7,323 nt of DNA from Candidatus Omnitrophota bacterium (lineage in GTDB: Bacteria; Omnitrophota; Gorgyraeia; Gorgyraeales; Gorgyraeaceae). Below the pieces are notes generated by a model. The model made no database searches and was not told the origin of the DNA. It was given only the letters and a program-made list of their open reading frames with translations. Below, one piece after another: positions 6,089-7,323 of this stretch (the stretch's first letter is position 1; each line of letters opens with the position of its first letter). A program made the translations under genes and the position numbers. The stretch spans positions 1 through 7,323 of the forward strand of contig JAGVFL010000086.1 of the NCBI GenBank assembly GCA_020057645.1. The letters run 5' to 3'.

Positions 6089-6109
6089 ATTGACATTACT
6101 TAAAGTCAA
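6081..6109 (-). promoter_or_regulatory. Sigma70-type promoter of the LexA-methyltransferase gene
   Basis: On the minus strand, TTGACT (6109-6104), a 17-base spacer and a perfect TATAAT (6086-6081) point toward the fusion gene. Transcription would begin near 6074, leaving a leader of about 37 bases before the ATG at 6037. This rules out the upstream in-frame ATG at 6109 as the start. The -35 box is the mirror image of the -35 of the rightward promoter. Confidence 0.82.
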
Positions 6110-6136
6110 GTAAAAATATTAAAAAAAGGAGGTTAT

Positions 6137-6394
6137 ATGCCAAAAGCAAAAGTAACAAAGATTATCGATGGAGACACTTTTAAGATTCCAAGAAAAGTGA
6201 TAAGGTTAGCAAATGTATATGCTCCCGAGGTGGGAACTAAAGGAGGATCGCAAGCCAAAGCCGATTTAAAGAACATGATAAAAGCCAAGACTATTTCTTA
6301 TAAATCAGTAGGAAAGTCTTACAATAGGATTGTGGCCCAAGTAAAAGTAGCAGGAAAATCAGTCAATTCGCGGAACCCTCCAAAAACTTTTTAA
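6137..6394 (+). CDS. Thermonuclease-like (SNase-fold) protein, truncated at the C-terminus
   Basis: An 85-residue protein of the staphylococcal-nuclease family with no signal peptide. IIDGDTF (9-15) supplies the equivalents of SNase Asp19 and Asp21, IRL supplies Arg23 (Arg35), APE supplies Glu31 (Glu43), and YNRIV supplies Arg64 (Arg87). The residue equivalent to calcium-binding Asp40 is Tyr28, within LANVYAPE where the family normally has D. The family continues after GKSVN with an alpha-helical tail; here the sequence changes to SRNPPKTF and stops, exactly where the reading frame of a recombinase remnant begins. The 3' end therefore looks lost by deletion or recombination. It has a strong AAGGAGGT at 6126-6133 and shares the bidirectional promoter with the LexA-methyltransferase gene. 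Activity is doubtful because both the tail and one active-site residue are changed. Confidence 0.72.
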   Translation: MPKAKVTKIIDGDTFKIPRKVIRLANVYAPEVGTKGGSQAKADLKNMIKAKTISYKSVGKSYNRIVAQVKVAGKSVNSRNPPKTF

Positions 6395-6558
6395 CTACTT
6401 GTAATCAGGCAGGTTCTGCCGCTTGGCAGGAAACTTTAAGCCCTAAAAAAGAAATTTTAAAAATTCTCGGCTCGAACTTCTTTTTAAAAGACCTAACCCT
6501 TTTAGTTTCTTATAATAAACCCTTTGATTTAATCGCAAAATCGCAAGGTAGTTTCAAC

Positions 6559-6579
6559 TGGCGGGGACGACGGGATTCG
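6559..6579 (-). pseudogene. 3' end of a tRNA gene (Asp- or Ser-like), remnant
   Basis: Read on the minus strand, this ends CCCGTCGTCCCCGCCA: the 3' side of a T stem (CCCGT), acceptor strand CGTCCCC, discriminator G and an encoded CCA. It is preceded by CGAAT from the T loop. The 5' part of the T loop and the rest of the tRNA are missing; a GC-rich palindrome begins four bases further on. The G discriminator fits tRNA-Asp or tRNA-Ser, but identity cannot be fixed from 21 bases. Confidence 0.5.
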
Positions 6580-6582
6580 GCG

Positions 6583-6597
6583 CCCGCCTACGGCGGG
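6583..6597. repeat. GC-rich palindrome CCCGCCTACGGCGGG
   Basis: CCCGCC (6583-6588) and GGCGGG (6592-6597) form a perfect six-pair hairpin with a TAC loop. It sits where the T loop of the adjacent tRNA remnant should continue. Short hairpins of this type are dispersed in many bacterial genomes, and insertion of one may have broken the tRNA remnant. Confidence 0.55.
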
Positions 6598-6638
6598 TCG
6601 GCCACTCGCCCTTAAAATGCTCCTATTTGTCGCATTTC

Positions 6639-6661
6639 AAAACAGGGCTCTCTTCGAGCCC
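6639..6661 (-). terminator. Possible terminator downstream of the tRNA-Gly remnant
   Basis: GGGCTC (6645-6650) and GAGCCC (6656-6661) form a six-pair GC-rich stem with a five-base loop. On the minus strand it is followed by TGTTTTG. It lies ten bases after the CCA end of the tRNA-Gly remnant, the right place for the former tRNA terminator. The T-run is weak. Confidence 0.4.
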
Positions 6662-6671
6662 ATTAAAAATC

Positions 6672-6705
6672 TGGAGCGGGAGACGGGGCTCGAACTCGCG
6701 ACCTC
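6672..6705 (-). pseudogene. 3' part of a tRNA-Gly gene (attachment-site remnant)
   Basis: The minus strand reads GGTCGCGAGTTCGAGC (6703-6688), then CCCGT, acceptor strand CTCCCGC, discriminator T and CCA. This is the variable region, T arm and acceptor end of a typical tRNA-Gly, whose 5' end would be GCGGGAG. The T stem has one A-C mismatch (A52 where G is usual), so it is probably a decayed copy. Upstream on the minus strand (6706-6772) there is no anticodon or D arm. A lone tRNA 3' end is the usual trace of an element that integrated into a tRNA gene. In that geometry the complete gene and the element lie at higher coordinates, beyond the window. Confidence 0.72.
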
Positions 6706-6772
6706 GAAATAAAAAAATAAAGATTTTTGAAAGAAAATCGCCTCAGAATGTGTCTAATATATAGAGGCATTT

Positions 6773-7323
6773 ATGGCTGAAAAGTGTTATTTAAGACGCA
6801 TTAGACGGCTGGAAAAGAAGATCGGCATGAGCTTAAAAAGATTCCTGCACAAAATGCATTGGCAAAAGGATATGATACATAAGGATATAGGCAAGATCCT
6901 TGGGGTTCCAAGGCCTACTATAACAAGGTGGTTCAAGAAGTATGGTATACCAAGTAAAAGCTGCCACAGGTTTACTAATAAAAATTTAACGAATTGGCCC
7001 TATATAATAGGCATTAAACAAAAGAAAATAAAAGGGCCTGACAAAAGAATACAAAGAACAAAAGGAAGGATTAATGTAGATTTTTTCAAAACATGGGCCC
7101 CTGAAATGGCTTATGTCCTGGGATATTTTTCAGCAGATGGCGGGATGTTTATAAATTCAGGGGGTTCTAAATATATACAGTTTGTGTCAGTTGACTATGG
7201 TCTTCTTGAAAAAGTCAAAAAAGTTATGGATTCAAAACATAAGATTTATTTAAGAAAAAAATATAAAGATACATGGAAAGATACTTATTATTTAGAAATA
7301 GGGTCTAAAGAGATTTACCAAGA
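6773..7323 (+). CDS. LAGLIDADG homing-endonuclease-like protein with N-terminal HTH, partial
   Basis: An open frame of 183 codons that continues past the right edge of the window. Residues about 22-62 contain a helix-turn-helix, IHKDIGKILGVPRPTITRWF, followed by KYGIPSK, as often found attached to homing endonucleases. At 113-123, AYVLGYFSADG matches the LAGLIDADG helix, with Asp122 as the catalytic metal-binding acid, and is followed by a strand-rich segment (SKYIQFVSVD, TYYLEIGSKEI) typical of the fold. At least one more LAGLIDADG copy or a partner subunit is expected downstream. The ATG has AGAGG at 6763-6767 and a possible -10 TAATAT at 6755-6760. It starts 68 bases from the tRNA-Gly remnant, so it is probably the first gene of an integrated element. 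It could be a free-standing homing endonuclease or a related regulator. Confidence 0.75.
   Translation, partial: MAEKCYLRRIRRLEKKIGMSLKRFLHKMHWQKDMIHKDIGKILGVPRPTITRWFKKYGIPSKSCHRFTNKNLTNWPYIIGIKQKKIKGPDKRIQRTKGRINVDFFKTWAPEMAYVLGYFSADGGMFINSGGSKYIQFVSVDYGLLEKVKKVMDSKHKIYLRKKYKDTWKDTYYLEIGSKEIYQ

Larger units (their letters stand above)
6364..6615 (+). pseudogene. C-terminal remnant of a serine site-specific recombinase
   Basis: The frame starting near 6364 (open from 6328) encodes about 83 residues up to TAA at 6613-6615, with no start codon or ribosome-binding site. FAEPSKNF, then KKEILKILGSNFFLKD and VSYNKPFDLIAK, resemble the C-terminal end of the recombinase-family (large serine recombinase) proteins common in mobile elements, where a KREILK-GSNF-LKD-KPF pattern closes the protein. 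The catalytic and DNA-binding parts are absent. The frame joins the end of the nuclease gene in a different phase, marking a deletion joint at about 6360-6366. Its last codons run into a tRNA 3' end, as expected for a recombinase gene lying beside its own attachment site. The family call is from memory of the pattern. Confidence 0.55.
6360..6772. other. Integration scar region without an intact gene
   Basis: Between the truncated nuclease and the homing-endonuclease-like gene lie pieces of several former elements: a recombinase 3' end (6364-6615), two tRNA 3' ends on the minus strand (6559-6579 and 6672-6705), and GC-rich hairpins (6583-6597 and 6645-6661). Apart from AAATGC (6615-6620) facing GCATTT (6632-6637), nothing further is recognisable between 6616 and 6644 or between 6706 and 6754. 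Composition alternates between AT-rich and GC-rich over short distances, which fits a patchwork origin. Confidence 0.65.

Noticed and set aside
6038..6109. 24-residue N-terminal extension of the LexA-methyltransferase (ATG at 6109)
   Set aside because: It falls in the -35 box and upstream of the predicted transcript start. LexA homology and GGAGG both support 6037.
6672..6772. A complete tRNA-Gly gene
   Set aside because: Only the 3' half is present; no anticodon stem, D arm or 5' acceptor strand GCGGGAG can be found upstream on the minus strand.
1..7323. CRISPR array or tandem repeats
   Set aside because: No regularly spaced direct repeats are present; repeats seen are single palindromes or a two-copy promoter repeat.

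Overview
The window joins the end of a conserved energy-metabolism operon to a compact, AT-richer accessory block. The organism is a bacterium. It has a V/A-type ATPase with the D-I-K gene order seen in Chlamydiae, spirochaetes and related lineages, strong GGAGG ribosome-binding sites, sigma70-like promoters, a LexA of E. coli-like architecture, and tRNA remnants that encode their own CCA. An uncultured PVC-type lineage such as Omnitrophota would fit, but that placement is a guess.

Region 1 (1-2939) holds subunits D, I and K of a V-type ATPase on the + strand. D and I overlap by 4 bases. I and K are separated by a long perfect-stem hairpin, and another perfect palindrome precedes D. Together these genes supply the rotor shaft, the membrane stator and the ion-binding ring. 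Subunit K carries the residues of a sodium-binding site.

Region 2 (2940-3253) has no gene. It contains a degenerate copy of a common interspersed repeat and then nested palindromes that look like the operator of the next gene.

Region 3 (3254-6394) is a type II restriction-modification locus of the MvaI/BcnI kind with an unusual layout. A small XRE controller and the endonuclease run on the + strand. Converging on them is a 621-residue protein that fuses a complete LexA repressor (helix-turn-helix, Ala-Gly cleavage site, Ser/Lys dyad) to a DNA methyltransferase. Its promoter is one half of an exactly symmetric bidirectional promoter. The other half drives a short staphylococcal-nuclease-like protein. 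The inferred logic is that the controller paces the endonuclease, while a DNA-damage-cleavable LexA part sets expression of the methyltransferase and possibly the nuclease.

Region 4 (6360-6772) is a graveyard of integration events: the C-terminal remnant of a serine recombinase, 3' ends of two different tRNA genes on the minus strand, and short GC-rich hairpins.

Region 5 (6773-7323) is the start of a LAGLIDADG homing-endonuclease-like gene with an N-terminal helix-turn-helix. It runs off the right edge.

The strongest candidate for something undescribed is the LexA-methyltransferase fusion together with its symmetric promoter.
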